A stretch of 64,000 nucleotides of DNA from Bradyrhizobium viridifuturi. Its GTDB lineage: Bacteria > Pseudomonadota > Alphaproteobacteria > Rhizobiales > Xanthobacteraceae. Numbering within the stretch: position 1 is the first letter of the stretch; each line of letters starts with the position of its first letter. The stretch spans positions 62,001-126,000 of the forward strand of contig NZ_LGTB01000025.1 in the NCBI RefSeq assembly GCF_001238275.1. The letters run 5' to 3'. The notes beneath the pieces were generated by a model that saw only the letters and a program-made list of their open reading frames with translations, had not been told where the DNA came from and did not search any database. The translations under genes and the position numbers were made by a program. Below, in pieces: positions 10,644 to 19,869 of this stretch.

Positions 10644-11930
10644 ATGATTTCATTCGGATTTTGGCGCACGGCTGCGGCCGCCGCAGTGCTGCTGGCGGCT
10701 TCGCCCGCGTACACGCACACCGAGGGCACTTACGAGATTCCGGCTGGCGCGCATTTCAATCCGGAGAAGCTCGCCAAAATCTCGGAATTCTTTAGGGAAC
10801 AGGTGGCGACTGGCAAGATCCCCGGCGCGATCGTCCTAATCCAGCAGCACGGCAAGCCGGTCTACCACGAATCCTTCGGCGTCCAGGACGTGGTGAGCAA
10901 GGCGCCGATCACCGACAAGACCATCTTCCGCCTGGCCTCGATGTCGAAGTCGATCTCCGCCGTGGTGTCGATGCAACTGCTGCAAGAGGGCAAGTACAAG
11001 CTCGACGATCCCGTCTCGAAGTACATTCCGTCATTTGCCGATGTAAAGGTAGGCGTCGAGAAGAAGGCCGAGGACGGCACCAAGACACTCGAATTGGTGC
11101 CGCCGAACCGGGCGGTCACGATCCACGATTTGATGACGCATACGTCGGGCGTCACCTACGGCTTCTATGGCGACAGCCTGGTCCGCAAGGCCTACAAGGA
11201 AGCCAACATTTATGGAGGCGATTTCGACCTCGCCGAGTTCGCCGAGCGGATCGCCAAGTTGCCGCTGCACAACCAGCCCGGCGCGCTCTGGCAGTACGGC
11301 CATTCCACCGACATTCTGGCGCGTGTGATGGAGGTGGCCACTGGCGAGAAGTTCTCGACGATCGAGCGCGAAAGGCTGCTCGACCCGCTCGGCATGACGG
11401 ACACCGGCTTCTTCGTCACTGATCCCGAGAAGCAGAAGCTGATGGCCGAACCGATGCCGAACGACAGCGACTTCCGGGTCGGCCGGGTCAATGATCCGAC
11501 CAAGGTCAAGAAGTGGGAATCCGCCAGCGGCGGCATGGTCTCGACCATGGCTGATTATTCGCGCTTCGCTCAGATGCTGCTCAATGGCGGCACTTTCGAC
11601 GGGAAGACCATTCTGAAGCCCGAAACGTTCAAGGAATTGACGACAGACCAGGTCGGCCCGGGCTCCGGCGTCGCGCGCGACGCATTCTATTTCCCCGGCG
11701 ACGGCTTCGGTTTCGGGCTCGGCATCGCGGTCCGCACCGATCCCGGCAATGCGAAGCCGCCGCCGCCCGGCGACCTGGGTGAACTGAAGTGGGACGGCGC
11801 AAGCGGCTGCTATTACGTGATCGACCGCAAGCAGGACATGTTCTTCATCCTGCTCGAGCAATCACCGAGCCAGCGCCAGCCCATCCAGGTGAAGCTGAAG
11901 CAGTTGATCTATGAAGCGCTGGAGAATTGA
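10644..11930 (+). CDS. Beta-lactamase-fold serine hydrolase (copy 1)
   Basis: A 428-residue exported enzyme of the class C beta-lactamase/esterase family VIII fold. A signal peptide ends near PAYTHT at residues 20-26. The nucleophile motif SxxK is Ser99-Met-Ser-Lys102, and the second motif is Tyr218-Gly-His220 where the classical form is Tyr-x-Asn. A C-terminal FGFGLGIAVRTD and WDGASGCYYVIDRKQDMFFIL complete the fold. Likely a periplasmic esterase or peptidase; substrate unknown, and penicillin resistance should not be assumed. The next gene is a close paralogue starting two bases after this stop. Confidence 0.9.
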   Translation: MISFGFWRTAAAAAVLLAASPAYTHTEGTYEIPAGAHFNPEKLAKISEFFREQVATGKIPGAIVLIQQHGKPVYHESFGVQDVVSKAPITDKTIFRLASMSKSISAVVSMQLLQEGKYKLDDPVSKYIPSFADVKVGVEKKAEDGTKTLELVPPNRAVTIHDLMTHTSGVTYGFYGDSLVRKAYKEANIYGGDFDLAEFAERIAKLPLHNQPGALWQYGHSTDILARVMEVATGEKFSTIERERLLDPLGMTDTGFFVTDPEKQKLMAEPMPNDSDFRVGRVNDPTKVKKWESASGGMVSTMADYSRFAQMLLNGGTFDGKTILKPETFKELTTDQVGPGSGVARDAFYFPGDGFGFGLGIAVRTDPGNAKPPPPGDLGELKWDGASGCYYVIDRKQDMFFILLEQSPSQRQPIQVKLKQLIYEALEN

Positions 11931-11931
11931 G

Positions 11932-13182
11932 ATGCGCGTGCGCCGCGCTCTGATCGCGGCGCTCATGCTCCTGCTCGGTGCGGTCGAGGCGAGGGCGAGC
12001 TCCGTCGCGCGTTTCTCGCCGGAGGGGCTCGTCAAGGTCTCCGATTACATCAGGAACGAGATCGCGACCGGCAAGATTCCCGGCGCGATCCTGCTGCTGC
12101 AGCAGCACGGCAAGCCGGTTTACTTCCAGAATTTCGGGGTTCGCGACGTCGCCACCGAATTGTCGATGAGCCCGGATACCATCTTCCGCCTCTATTCGAT
12201 GTCGAAGCCGATCACCACGGTCGTCGCCATGATGCTGGTGGAGGAAGGCAAGCTCGCGCTCAGCGACCCCGTGTCGAAATACATCCCGGCCTTTGCCGGC
12301 ATGAAGGTCGGCGTGGAGAAGCGCGGCGACGAGGGCAAGACGACGATGACGCTGGAGCCGCTCAAGCGCCCCGTCACCATCGAAGATCTGATGCGCCATA
12401 CCGCAGGTCTGCCTTACGGCTATTACGGCGGCGGGATCGTGAACAAGGACTACGCCGATGCCGGCCTGTTCAACAACGATCCCGACAATGCCGAATTCGT
12501 GGCGCGGCTGACGGCGCTGCCGCTCGCCGAACAACCCGGCAGGCAATGGGATTACGGCCATTCCACCGATGTGCTCGGCCGCATCATCGAGGTGATCTCG
12601 GGGAAATCCCTGTTTCAGGTCGAGAAGGAGCGGCTGCTCGGCCCGCTCGGAATGAACGAGACGGCGTTCTACGTCACCGACCCTGCGAAATGGCCGCTGA
12701 TCGCCGAGCCGATGCCGAAGGATCGCACCATCAGTCCGGTCGCCGACATCCGCGATCCGCGCAAGCTGCTGCGATGGGAATCCGGCGGCGGCGGCATGGT
12801 CGGCACCATCGGCGACTATGCGCGCTTCTCGCAGATGCTGCTGAACGGCGGCCTCTATGAGGGAAAGCGCTACCTGAAGCCGGAAACCATCGCGCTGATG
12901 GCGAAGGACCATATCGGTCCCGAGACCGGGGTCGTGCGCGACAAGAACTATTATCCCGGTCCGAACTCCGGCTTCGGCCTCGGCTTTGCCGTGCGCACCT
13001 CGGCGCCGGAGAACACGAATTGGCCATTGGGCGAGTATCGCTGGGACGGCGTCGGGGGCACGTTCTTCTTCATCGATCCCGCCGACGATCTGTTCGGCAT
13101 CTTCATGGTGCAGACGCCGTCACAGCGCGGCCGGATCCAGCAGGAGCTGAAGACGCTGATCTATCAGGCGATGGGGCGGTAG
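11932..13182 (+). CDS. Beta-lactamase-fold serine hydrolase (copy 2)
   Basis: A 416-residue paralogue of the preceding gene. The two share long stretches such as ATGKIPGAI, QQHGKPVY, FRL.SMSK and QMLLNGG, so a tandem duplication is likely. A signal peptide ends around EARASS. The catalytic SxxK lies in LYSMSKPI, and YGHSTDVLGR replaces the Tyr-x-Asn motif, as in copy 1. The ATG at 11932 has GGAG seven bases before it, within the last codons of copy 1; an earlier ATG at 11911 would overlap copy 1 by 20 bases. The two are almost certainly one operon. Confidence 0.9.
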   Translation: MRVRRALIAALMLLLGAVEARASSVARFSPEGLVKVSDYIRNEIATGKIPGAILLLQQHGKPVYFQNFGVRDVATELSMSPDTIFRLYSMSKPITTVVAMMLVEEGKLALSDPVSKYIPAFAGMKVGVEKRGDEGKTTMTLEPLKRPVTIEDLMRHTAGLPYGYYGGGIVNKDYADAGLFNNDPDNAEFVARLTALPLAEQPGRQWDYGHSTDVLGRIIEVISGKSLFQVEKERLLGPLGMNETAFYVTDPAKWPLIAEPMPKDRTISPVADIRDPRKLLRWESGGGGMVGTIGDYARFSQMLLNGGLYEGKRYLKPETIALMAKDHIGPETGVVRDKNYYPGPNSGFGLGFAVRTSAPENTNWPLGEYRWDGVGGTFFFIDPADDLFGIFMVQTPSQRGRIQQELKTLIYQAMGR

Positions 13183-13200
13183 TTCGGGTAAGACCTTCCT

Positions 13201-13321
13201 CTCGTCATTGCGAGGAGCTCGCGACAAAATTGCAAAGCAATTTTGCGCTGAAGCGACGAAGCAATCCATCGCCCCGCGCACACGGACAGATGGGTTGCTT
13301 CGCTTCGCTCGCAATGACGAG
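13201..13321. repeat. MITE-like palindromic repeat, family B (copy 1)
   Basis: Perfect 14-bp terminal inverted repeats (CTCGTCATTGCGAG at 13201-13214 and its complement at 13308-13321) flank inner complementary blocks GAAGCAATCCATC and GATGGGTTGCTTC. The left half carries an extra perfect hairpin: CAAAATTGC at 13225-13233, loop AAA, and GCAATTTTG at 13237-13245. A related copy without it lies at 44103-44184. It fills the gap between the convergent hydrolase and aldolase genes. Confidence 0.85.
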
Positions 13322-13327
13322 CGGATA

Positions 13328-14395
13328 CTACGCCGCGCGGACGAGGTCCCTGACGTGGCCGACGGCTTCCTCGATCATTGCGGCCGAGACGTCGAGATGC
13401 GTGCAGGCCCTGATCCGGCCGTCCATCATCGCCAGCATCACGCCGCGTTTGCGCAGCTCGGCGACCATCTTGTCACCTGATACGCCGGCGCCGTCGGGCT
13501 TGAAGAAGACCAGGTTGGTCTCGGGCGTCTGCACTGCGATGCCGTTGATCTGCGACAGTCCGCGCGCCAGCGCCCGCGCATTGGCGTGGTCGTCGGCGAG
13601 GCGGTCGACATGATGATCGAGCGCGTGGATGCAGGCGGCGGCACAGACGCCGGACTGCCGCATCGAGCCGCCCAGCCGCTGCTTCCAGCGCCAGACGTCG
13701 TCGATGAACGCTCTGGTGCCGGCGATGACGCCGCCGATCGGCGCGCCGAGGCCCTTGGAGAAATCGATCCAGGCCGAATCCCAGCCCGCCGTCATGTCGC
13801 GCGGCGAGATACCGGAGGCGACGGTCGCGTTCAGCAACCGCGCGCCGTCCATGTGGGTCACGAGCCCGTGGGCTTTGGCGATGCGCACGACCTCATCCAG
13901 CGCGGCCTTCTTCCAGATCGTGCCGCCGCCGATATTGGCGGTCTGCTCGACGCTGACCAGCACCTGCGGTGGCTGGTAGCGGGTGCGCGGATGCAGCGCG
14001 GCGCGGAACGTCTCCGGCGTGAATTGGCCATCGTCGCCCGGCAGCTGGGTGATCTGGAAGCCGCCGAGCGCGGCATGCGCGCCGCCCTCGCGCGCGATGA
14101 TATGCGCGGTGGCATGTGCCAGGATCTCGTCGCCCGGCCGGCAGTAGGCCAGCGTCGCCGCGACGTTGCACATCGTGCCCGACGGCATGAATACGGCGGC
14201 CTCCTTGCCGAGCAGATCGGCAACGCGGGCGCAGAGCTCGTTGGTGGTCGGGTCGTCGCCGACCTGCTCGTCACCGACCTCCGCCCTGGCCATCGCCTCG
14301 CGCATCGCCGGCGTCGGCTTGGTCTGGGTGTCCGACAGCAGGTTGATGCGGACGGCGGGCGCCTTCGGATCGGGGCGGGCAGGGGTGTAGTGCAT
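13328..14395 (-). CDS. ltaE: Low-specificity L-threonine aldolase
   Basis: A PLP enzyme that cleaves L-threonine or allo-threonine to glycine and acetaldehyde. The 355 residues are typical. NLLSDTQTKPTPAMREAM opens the fold; SGTMCN near 72 binds the phosphate; HMDGARL at 181-187 supplies the Asp that pairs with the PLP nitrogen; and DFSKGLGAP places the Schiff-base lysine at residue 214. The C-terminal domain ends RIRACTHLDVSAAMIEEAV. It is a lone gene whose 3' end meets repeat family B. Confidence 0.94.
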   Translation of the reverse strand: MHYTPARPDPKAPAVRINLLSDTQTKPTPAMREAMARAEVGDEQVGDDPTTNELCARVADLLGKEAAVFMPSGTMCNVAATLAYCRPGDEILAHATAHIIAREGGAHAALGGFQITQLPGDDGQFTPETFRAALHPRTRYQPPQVLVSVEQTANIGGGTIWKKAALDEVVRIAKAHGLVTHMDGARLLNATVASGISPRDMTAGWDSAWIDFSKGLGAPIGGVIAGTRAFIDDVWRWKQRLGGSMRQSGVCAAACIHALDHHVDRLADDHANARALARGLSQINGIAVQTPETNLVFFKPDGAGVSGDKMVAELRKRGVMLAMMDGRIRACTHLDVSAAMIEEAVGHVRDLVRAA

Positions 14396-14637
14396 GGCTT
14401 ACCTCATCGGTCCGCGCCGGGGCGCGGATTCACCGGTCAGTTTTGGGGTGATCGGACCGCATGGCGAAACCACATAACGATAATCCCGGCCGGCGTCACG
14501 CGACAATCCATGCGGTCGTGCCGCCGATCCGCTGGGATCGAATTCTGGTGTTCCCCGCGGAGATGGATTTTTCTTCCGACCAGACGAGATGTCGGCCATC
14601 CGCGGCTCAGTGGTTGATGGCCCCTACCGCGGCAATT

Positions 14638-15171
14638 TCATTCGGAGAGATCGCGACTGATCCTGGGCATCAATTCGGCAATGTCGGTAAAAATATCAGC
14701 CTGCCGACGCAGTTCGTCTTCGATCAACGGCGACTGACGGGCCGCGCTCGAAACCACCGTCACTTGCACGCCGCGTCGCTGCACTGCTTCTACGAGCCGC
14801 CGGAAATCTCCATCGCCGGAGACCAGCACCAGCTGATCGATGCGATCGGCGAGCTCCATGGCGTTGACAGCAAGCTCGATGTTCGCATTGCGTGTGACTC
14901 TACGGCGGCCGTTTCCGTCGACGTATGCTTTGGTCGTCTTGGTGACTACGGTGTATCCATTATAGCTCAGCCAATTGATCAAGGGCCGCATCGAGGAGGA
15001 TCCTTGGTCCTCTAGGGGGGTGTAGTAGTACGCGCGCAGGAGTCTCCCGCGGCTTTGAAATTCGCTCAGGAGACGCTTGTAGTCGATATCGAAGCCGAGC
15101 GCCTTCGCCGTCGCGTGCAGACTAGCGCCGTCTATGAATAATGCGATCCTGCTCGTGCTGGACGATGACAT
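14638..15171 (-). CDS. NYN domain protein (LabA/DUF88-like)
   Basis: A 177-residue protein of the NYN family, a PIN-like fold predicted to cleave RNA with metal-binding acidic residues. RIALFIDGASLHATAKALG holds the first Asp, NIELAVNAMELA the second, and VLVSGDGDFRRLVEAVQ the third acidic pair (GDGDF). I start at MSSSSTSRIALFIDG because this is the usual NYN opening; GTG at 15204 would add 11 residues with no clear ribosome site. It sits in a short stretch with lower GC than its surroundings, beside a broken LysR gene. Confidence 0.85.
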   Translation of the reverse strand: MSSSSTSRIALFIDGASLHATAKALGFDIDYKRLLSEFQSRGRLLRAYYYTPLEDQGSSSMRPLINWLSYNGYTVVTKTTKAYVDGNGRRRVTRNANIELAVNAMELADRIDQLVLVSGDGDFRRLVEAVQRRGVQVTVVSSAARQSPLIEDELRRQADIFTDIAELMPRISRDLSE

Positions 15172-15475
15172 AGGCAAACTCAATCGCGAGCCGATTCGAC
15201 TCACATTCGGGATGTTGCAAGGGGAAGCCTCGATCGGGCCTTATCGAAGTACGGCACCATCCCGCGCGTTTCATGAGTTGACGACGCGGTTCGCCACCAC
15301 AAGCAACAGCAACACGCCAAGGTGTCGTTCCGCTTGCGAGATTGACCCGCACCAAGTTGCTTCCAATGCGGCGGGTCTTCAGGTTGAGCGGAAATCTATG
15401 TCGAATGACTAAAATTTCAAACTTTGGTGGCGTGACGAGAAGTCGCACGTCGGAGCTCTGATTGCGCCAGTCGGG
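15172..15475. other. Gap without a recognisable gene
   Basis: About 300 bases of lower GC content between the NYN gene and the LysR remnant. Short open frames occur on both strands, but none has a plausible start, codon pattern or family motif. I see no hairpin with a T-run. It should contain the promoter of the NYN gene. Confidence 0.5.
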
Positions 15476-16364
15476 TCACCGATTGTCGGTCAGGCTCTCT
15501 GATTCAGAGATCACGGTGCCAAGGTCCTCCAGCAACTCGGAAAGCTGACCTGCCAAATGCTGCACATTGGTTGCGGTCCAGCCCTCACGGATGCAGACGA
15601 CAGCTCGGCGAGCCGCCAGCACTGGCAAATAGGAGTCCCTGGAGATGACGAGCTGGCGGCACGAATACTGATGGCATGGCCGTCACGCCGAGCCCCGCTC
15701 TGAGAGCGCTGGCGCGTACTGCCGAGTCAGAGCTTCGAAGCACGACCTGGTAAGCAACCTTCATTCGCTCCAGCGGCTCGATGATCCAATTGTCTTCGGG
15801 AAGCGTGATGATCGGAATCGGAGCGCCGGGTCGCGTGACAAAATCCCGGGCCTTGACCCAGCTGGTTTCGAATTTGAATTCGTCGACGATCAGGTCCTCG
15901 ATTTCGTGCCCGTCGGCTTCATGCATGAACAAACAAGCGACGTCGATGAATCGCTCAACGAGACCTCGCCGAATTTCGCTCGAGTGCTCGCCAATCACGA
16001 AGATGTCGGAAAGGCCAGCCTTGCCGATCATGTCAAACAGAGGCTCGGCAAAGAATTGGCTCACTCCCAGCCTGCACACGGAGGGCCGCTCTGATCCGCC
16101 GAGTCTGAGAACCTGATCGTTGGCGTCGATGATCCGGCGTGCCTGCTGAAGCACCAGCTTGCCCAGCTCGGTGGGATTTGTGCCGCTTGCGGTACGGATG
16201 AACAACTCGCCGCCGATGTATCGCTGAAGGCGCTTTACTTGCGCGCTGATCGCGGGCTGGCTGAGGTTCAGCACGTCGGCCGCCTTCGACATGGAGCCGG
16301 CCTCGGCAATGGCAATGACCGTCCGGAACATCTCCGTCGGAATATTTGTCGCCCGTCGCAGCAT
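15476..16364 (-). pseudogene. LysR family regulator, frameshifted near the C-terminus
   Basis: The intact part is a LysR regulator: winged-helix DNA-binding domain at about 5-65 (AEAGSMSKAADVLNLSQPAI), then a periplasmic-binding-protein-like effector domain. The open frame stops after 259 residues at 15585, ending in non-family sequence from PPARHLQG on. One frame over, translation continues as LVISRDSYLPVLAARRAVV then CIREGWTATNVQHLAGQL to a stop at 15476, giving the usual 295 residues or so. One extra base near 15658 (an A in CCAGCTC) explains both. AGGGA precedes the ATG. No divergent target gene lies next to it. Sequencing error or true decay cannot be told apart here. Confidence 0.8.
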
Positions 16365-16542
16365 CCAACATCCCTATCGAATGCGACATTGTACGAGCCG
16401 ATCTGCCTTGAATTTGATCTAGCTCAATCCGGACGTGATCTGCGAAAATTGGTCGCAGGGGACGTTGCTCGCGAGCAGCTGCCGATTATGGTCACACAGC
16501 TGACCGTGTGCTGGTCGACGCACTGCAATAGTCCGCAGGCCA

Positions 16543-16580
16543 AACAAAAAGGCCCCGGCAAAACCGGGGCCTTTCGAATC
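16543..16580 (-). terminator. Intrinsic terminator of rpsD
   Basis: Read on the minus strand, an 11-bp perfect stem AAAGGCCCCGG/CCGGGGCCTTT with a short T-rich loop is followed by TTTTTGTTTG. It starts about 25 bases after the rpsD stop and is a textbook rho-independent terminator. Confidence 0.9.
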
Positions 16581-16597
16581 TCGCAACGGTGAACCGA

Positions 16598-17215
16598 TCA
16601 GCGCGAATAGAATTCGACGATCAGATGCGGCTCCATCTGCACCGGGAACGGCACGTCCGAGAGGCCGGGGGTGCGCGCGTACTTCGCCGTCATCTTGGAG
16701 TGATCGACTTCGATGAAGTCGGGCACGTCGCGCTCGGGGAGCTGGCTCGCTTCCAGCACCGGGGTGAGCTGCTTGGAGGATTCCTTGACCTCGACGACGT
16801 CGCCGACCTTCAGCTTGTAGCTGCCGATGTTGACCTTGCGGCCGTTCACCTTGACATGGCCGTGGTTGATGAACTGGCGCGCGGCGAACATCGTGGAGAC
16901 GAACTTGGCGCGATACACCACGGTGTCTAGACGGCGCTCGAGCAGGCCGATCAGGTTCTCGCCGGTGTCGCCCTTCAGGCGGCTGGCTTCGACATAGATG
17001 CCGTGGAACTGGCGCTCGGAAATGTTGGCGTAGTAGCCCTTGAGCTTCTGCTTGGCGCGGAGCTGCACGCCGAAGTCGGAGAGCTTGCCCTTGCGGCGCT
17101 GGCCGTGCTGGCCGGGACCGTATTCGCGGCGGTTCACGGGGCTCTTCGGGCGGCCCCAGATATTCTGGCCCATGCGGCGATCGATCTTGTACTTCGCCTC
17201 ACTGCGCTTTGTCAT
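16598..17215 (-). CDS. rpsD: 30S ribosomal protein S4
   Basis: The primary 16S rRNA-binding protein that starts assembly of the 30S body. The 205 residues match the alphaproteobacterial form, opening TKRSEAKYKIDRRMGQNIWG. The S4 RNA-binding domain runs from about 95 to 160 (ERRLDTVVYRAKF, INHGHVKVNGRKVNIGSY). GAGGA lies just before the chosen ATG; a frame extended by nine codons has no such site. It is a single gene with a strong terminator, not in a ribosomal operon. The 270 bases upstream contain its promoter, but I cannot pick it out. Confidence 0.98.
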   Translation of the reverse strand: MTKRSEAKYKIDRRMGQNIWGRPKSPVNRREYGPGQHGQRRKGKLSDFGVQLRAKQKLKGYYANISERQFHGIYVEASRLKGDTGENLIGLLERRLDTVVYRAKFVSTMFAARQFINHGHVKVNGRKVNIGSYKLKVGDVVEVKESSKQLTPVLEASQLPERDVPDFIEVDHSKMTAKYARTPGLSDVPFPVQMEPHLIVEFYSR

Positions 17216-17484
17216 CGCGTCCTCTTTGCATAGCCTTCGCACGAAGCGACCGGCGTTTTGTCAGTCTAGGGTTTGAGGAGACGCGCCCTCCTGTGTACCG
17301 GCCAAAAGGCCTGTACCGACAGGTTCGCCTCGAAAGCTCGGGGAGAACCACGGGTCGCGAAACGCATCGCGGGCCGAAACCGGCCCGCGAGCAAGGGTGG
17401 TCTTAAGGAGAAAGTCCGCTCCTGTCAAACAAAACAGGGGGCATTTTGGGTCGAATCGGCGTCAAAATCGGCCGATTTCGTCGC

Positions 17485-18269
17485 TCAAAGGCGGTTTCCG
17501 GCCGCCCGGACCGGCCGGGCGTCGGCATGCGGCCGGATCGCGGCCAATTCCGCGGCGATTTCGCCGGCCAGCACCCGCTCGAGCCGGGTCAGGGTCTGGG
17601 CGATCAGGGCGGCGTCGCAGACCAGATGGTCCCAGCGCAGCACCACATCGACGGTGTTATCCGGCTTGATAACGCCGTAGCTCAGCAGGAAAGGCCCCGG
17701 GCTCAGCGCGTGCAACTCGCCGGGGCCATAGGCCGCAACCGAGGTGACGCCGAAGCTGCCGCAGAAATTGGCGCGCTGCCGGCCGAAATTCAGCCCGATC
17801 GCCCAGGCCAGCCGGCGCAGCGGAAGCGGCAGGCGCGTCACGCTGAGGGTTTTGCGGAACGACGGGATCTCGTGCAGCGGCGCGGTCTTGGCGCGCCGGA
17901 TCAGCGCGTCGACATCGCTGAGTGCCATCTCGTCGGCGGCGCAGACGCGCTCGAACAATACGCAGTCCTCGCCTTTCTCACGCGCGCAATGGCCACCATG
18001 CCAACGCTGCGCGGCAGCTCGTAGAGGCAGGGCCACGGCAATTTGACGTGCAGCGTGCGCAGGGTCGGCTCGGTCTTGGCGACCAGCGCGAATGCCTTGA
18101 CGAAGATGGCGGCCCAGCCCGGTGCCTGCGCGGCGCGTGCCCGGGCCTCGACGACAGCACGAACGTTCAGCGAGCGCGTCAGGGAGACGAACGGCACATC
18201 TGCCGATGCGTGCATCAGATCGGCGACGAGACGGCGCGGCAATGAAATCCGACGAAACTTACCGCGCAT
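17485..18269 (-). pseudogene. 2-oxoacid dehydrogenase E2-like acyltransferase domain protein, frameshifted
   Basis: Two overlapping frames together give one protein of about 261 residues. The first begins MRGKFRRISLPRRLVADLMH and covers SADVPFVSLTRSLNVRAV and LPRSVGMVAIARV. The second continues EKGEDCVLFERV through NFGVTSVAAYGPGELHA to VVLRWDHLVCDAALIAQTL, which carries the HxxxD motif of the E2/chloramphenicol acetyltransferase fold. Restoring one G at the GTGAG near 17979 joins them as ARVEKGED. There is no lipoyl domain, so it is a stand-alone catalytic-domain homologue of unknown substrate. It is intact apart from this one base. Confidence 0.75.
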
Positions 18270-18388
18270 CTGTTCGGTTCAAATCCCTGCAATCAGGCAA
18301 AACATCGAAGGTCCGGCGAACTCAAATTGTCGCTCGCCGCACCTGAAGCTGACATGAACCAACCGGCCGGAGGCCAATCGGTTCGGGT

Positions 18389-18799
18389 TCACGGTGCTGG
18401 TTTCGCCAGGGGCTCGCCGGCCTTGACCACGTAGACGCCGAGCACCTTCAGCGGCTTGTCGCCGGAGGTCTTGGCGTCGTGCACCGCGCCTTCCGGAATC
18501 TGGTAGGAATCGCCCGTCTTCAGCTTCAGCGGCGGCTTGCCGTCGATCACAAGCTCCAGCTCGCCTTCGAGCACATAGCCGGTTTCCGCACCCGGATGGC
18601 TGTGACGCCCCGACGCACCCCCGGCTGGAACCTCGGCGATCGCGGTGACCGTGTTGTAGCCCGCCGGAAAATCGACCTTCTGCAGCGGCGTTCGCTTGAT
18701 ACCGCTCTGCTGCGCCAAGGCAACGCCAATATCGACAAAGGCAGCGCCGGCGCCGGCAAACGCAATCACGGTGAGGCCAAGCAGCAATTTCCTGAACAT
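18389..18799 (-). CDS. Exported cupin domain protein
   Basis: A 136-residue protein with an N-terminal signal peptide (MFRKLLLGLTVIAFAGAGAA, cleavage probably near ALAQQ) and a single cupin barrel. Cupin motif 1 is GRHSHPGAETGYVLEGEL with the two His and the Glu metal ligands; motif 2 is SYQIPEGAVHDAKTSGD with the final His. GAGG lies just before the chosen ATG, and the longer upstream frame is arginine-rich and unlikely. Probably a periplasmic metal-binding cupin of unknown reaction. Confidence 0.88.
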   Translation of the reverse strand: MFRKLLLGLTVIAFAGAGAAFVDIGVALAQQSGIKRTPLQKVDFPAGYNTVTAIAEVPAGGASGRHSHPGAETGYVLEGELELVIDGKPPLKLKTGDSYQIPEGAVHDAKTSGDKPLKVLGVYVVKAGEPLAKPAP

Positions 18800-19032
18800 G
18801 CAATTTCCTCCCAACCCACGAAACTCTAGCAGCGCGGAATCGCGGCGAAAAGCAGGCACTGTGTGATGTACGCTTTCGACATTGGGATTAGTCCGTTCAT
18901 CCAATCGCGCCGGCCGTCCTGGCATTATCCGCGGTCGAGCTTACAGAAGGCTGACATGGCAGCGCCCGCGTTCAGTTGATCGCAGCGCGTGCAGTCGCGC
19001 TGCGGTTCCTGTGTGACATCATTGGAACCTGC

Positions 19033-19809
19033 TTACCGCCTGATCCCGGCGAAGGCGGCGGCGATGCCGCGCTGGAACAGCGACCAGTCGAAGCCGAGCG
19101 CCAGCGCCAGATAGCCGCGGTCGATCATCGCATTGGCCTGCTCTGCGGTGCGCGCGACGCCGCCGATCGGCACGCCGCTCTTCAAGATGCCTTCCTCGGC
19201 GCGCTGCATCAGCGCGATCGCTTCGGGATCGTCGGGCAGCCCGCGCTTGTTGATCGAGGTGGCGAGATCGCCGGGGCCGATCACCGCGAGGTCGATGCCG
19301 GGCGTCGCCATGATCTCGTCGATGCGGTTCACTGCATCGACATGCTCGATCGTGATCATGCAGATCATGTCGTCGTCGGCGGTCGCCATGTAGTCGTTCA
19401 TCGAGACGCCCCAGCGGAACGGCGCATGGAACGGGCCCCAGAGCCGGTCACCTTTCGGCGGATAGCGCACGCTGCGCGCGGCCTTCTCGGCCTCGTTGCG
19501 GTTGCAGATCATCGGGAAGTTGATGCCGAGCGCGCCGATGTCCATCGGCGCCTTGGCGAGGTGCGGCTCGTTGGCTGATATCCGCACCATCGGCACGCAT
19601 GGCGTCCCCGAGGTCGCCACGATCATCGCATGCGCTGTGCCGAGATCGATCGGGCCGTGCTCGAGATCGACGATGATCCAGTCCAGCGACTGCGCCATGA
19701 TCTGCACGGTCTGGATGCTTGGAATGGTCGCGATCGCGCCGAAGGTCGGGCGCTTGTCGCGCCACTGCTTGCGCAGGCGGTTGAGCGGCGTCAGCGGTGC
19801 TGAGGTCAA
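19033..19809 (-). CDS. HpcH/HpaI family class II aldolase
   Basis: A 258-residue metal-dependent aldolase of the family that splits 2-keto-4-hydroxy acids, such as 4-hydroxy-2-oxoheptanedioate or 2-dehydro-3-deoxyglucarate, to pyruvate plus an aldehyde. Signatures are LDWIIVDLEHGPID with the catalytic His, PMVRIS with the Arg, CMITIEHVDAVNRIDEI with the metal Glu, and DLAVIGPGDLATSI with the metal Asp. Substrate cannot be assigned, as no pathway partner is adjacent. It is a lone gene between the cupin gene and murI. Confidence 0.9.
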   Translation of the reverse strand: MTSAPLTPLNRLRKQWRDKRPTFGAIATIPSIQTVQIMAQSLDWIIVDLEHGPIDLGTAHAMIVATSGTPCVPMVRISANEPHLAKAPMDIGALGINFPMICNRNEAEKAARSVRYPPKGDRLWGPFHAPFRWGVSMNDYMATADDDMICMITIEHVDAVNRIDEIMATPGIDLAVIGPGDLATSINKRGLPDDPEAIALMQRAEEGILKSGVPIGGVARTAEQANAMIDRGYLALALGFDWSLFQRGIAAAFAGIRR

Positions 19810-19869
19810 TGCGGTGCTCCCTCGGTGAGGCGAGGGGAAACTAGCAGCACGCTGTGACGACGGGAAGGA

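Noticed and set aside
10644..13182. Beta-lactam resistance genes
   Set aside because: Only the fold is shared; the second motif is Tyr-Gly-His and similarity points to esterase-type hydrolases.
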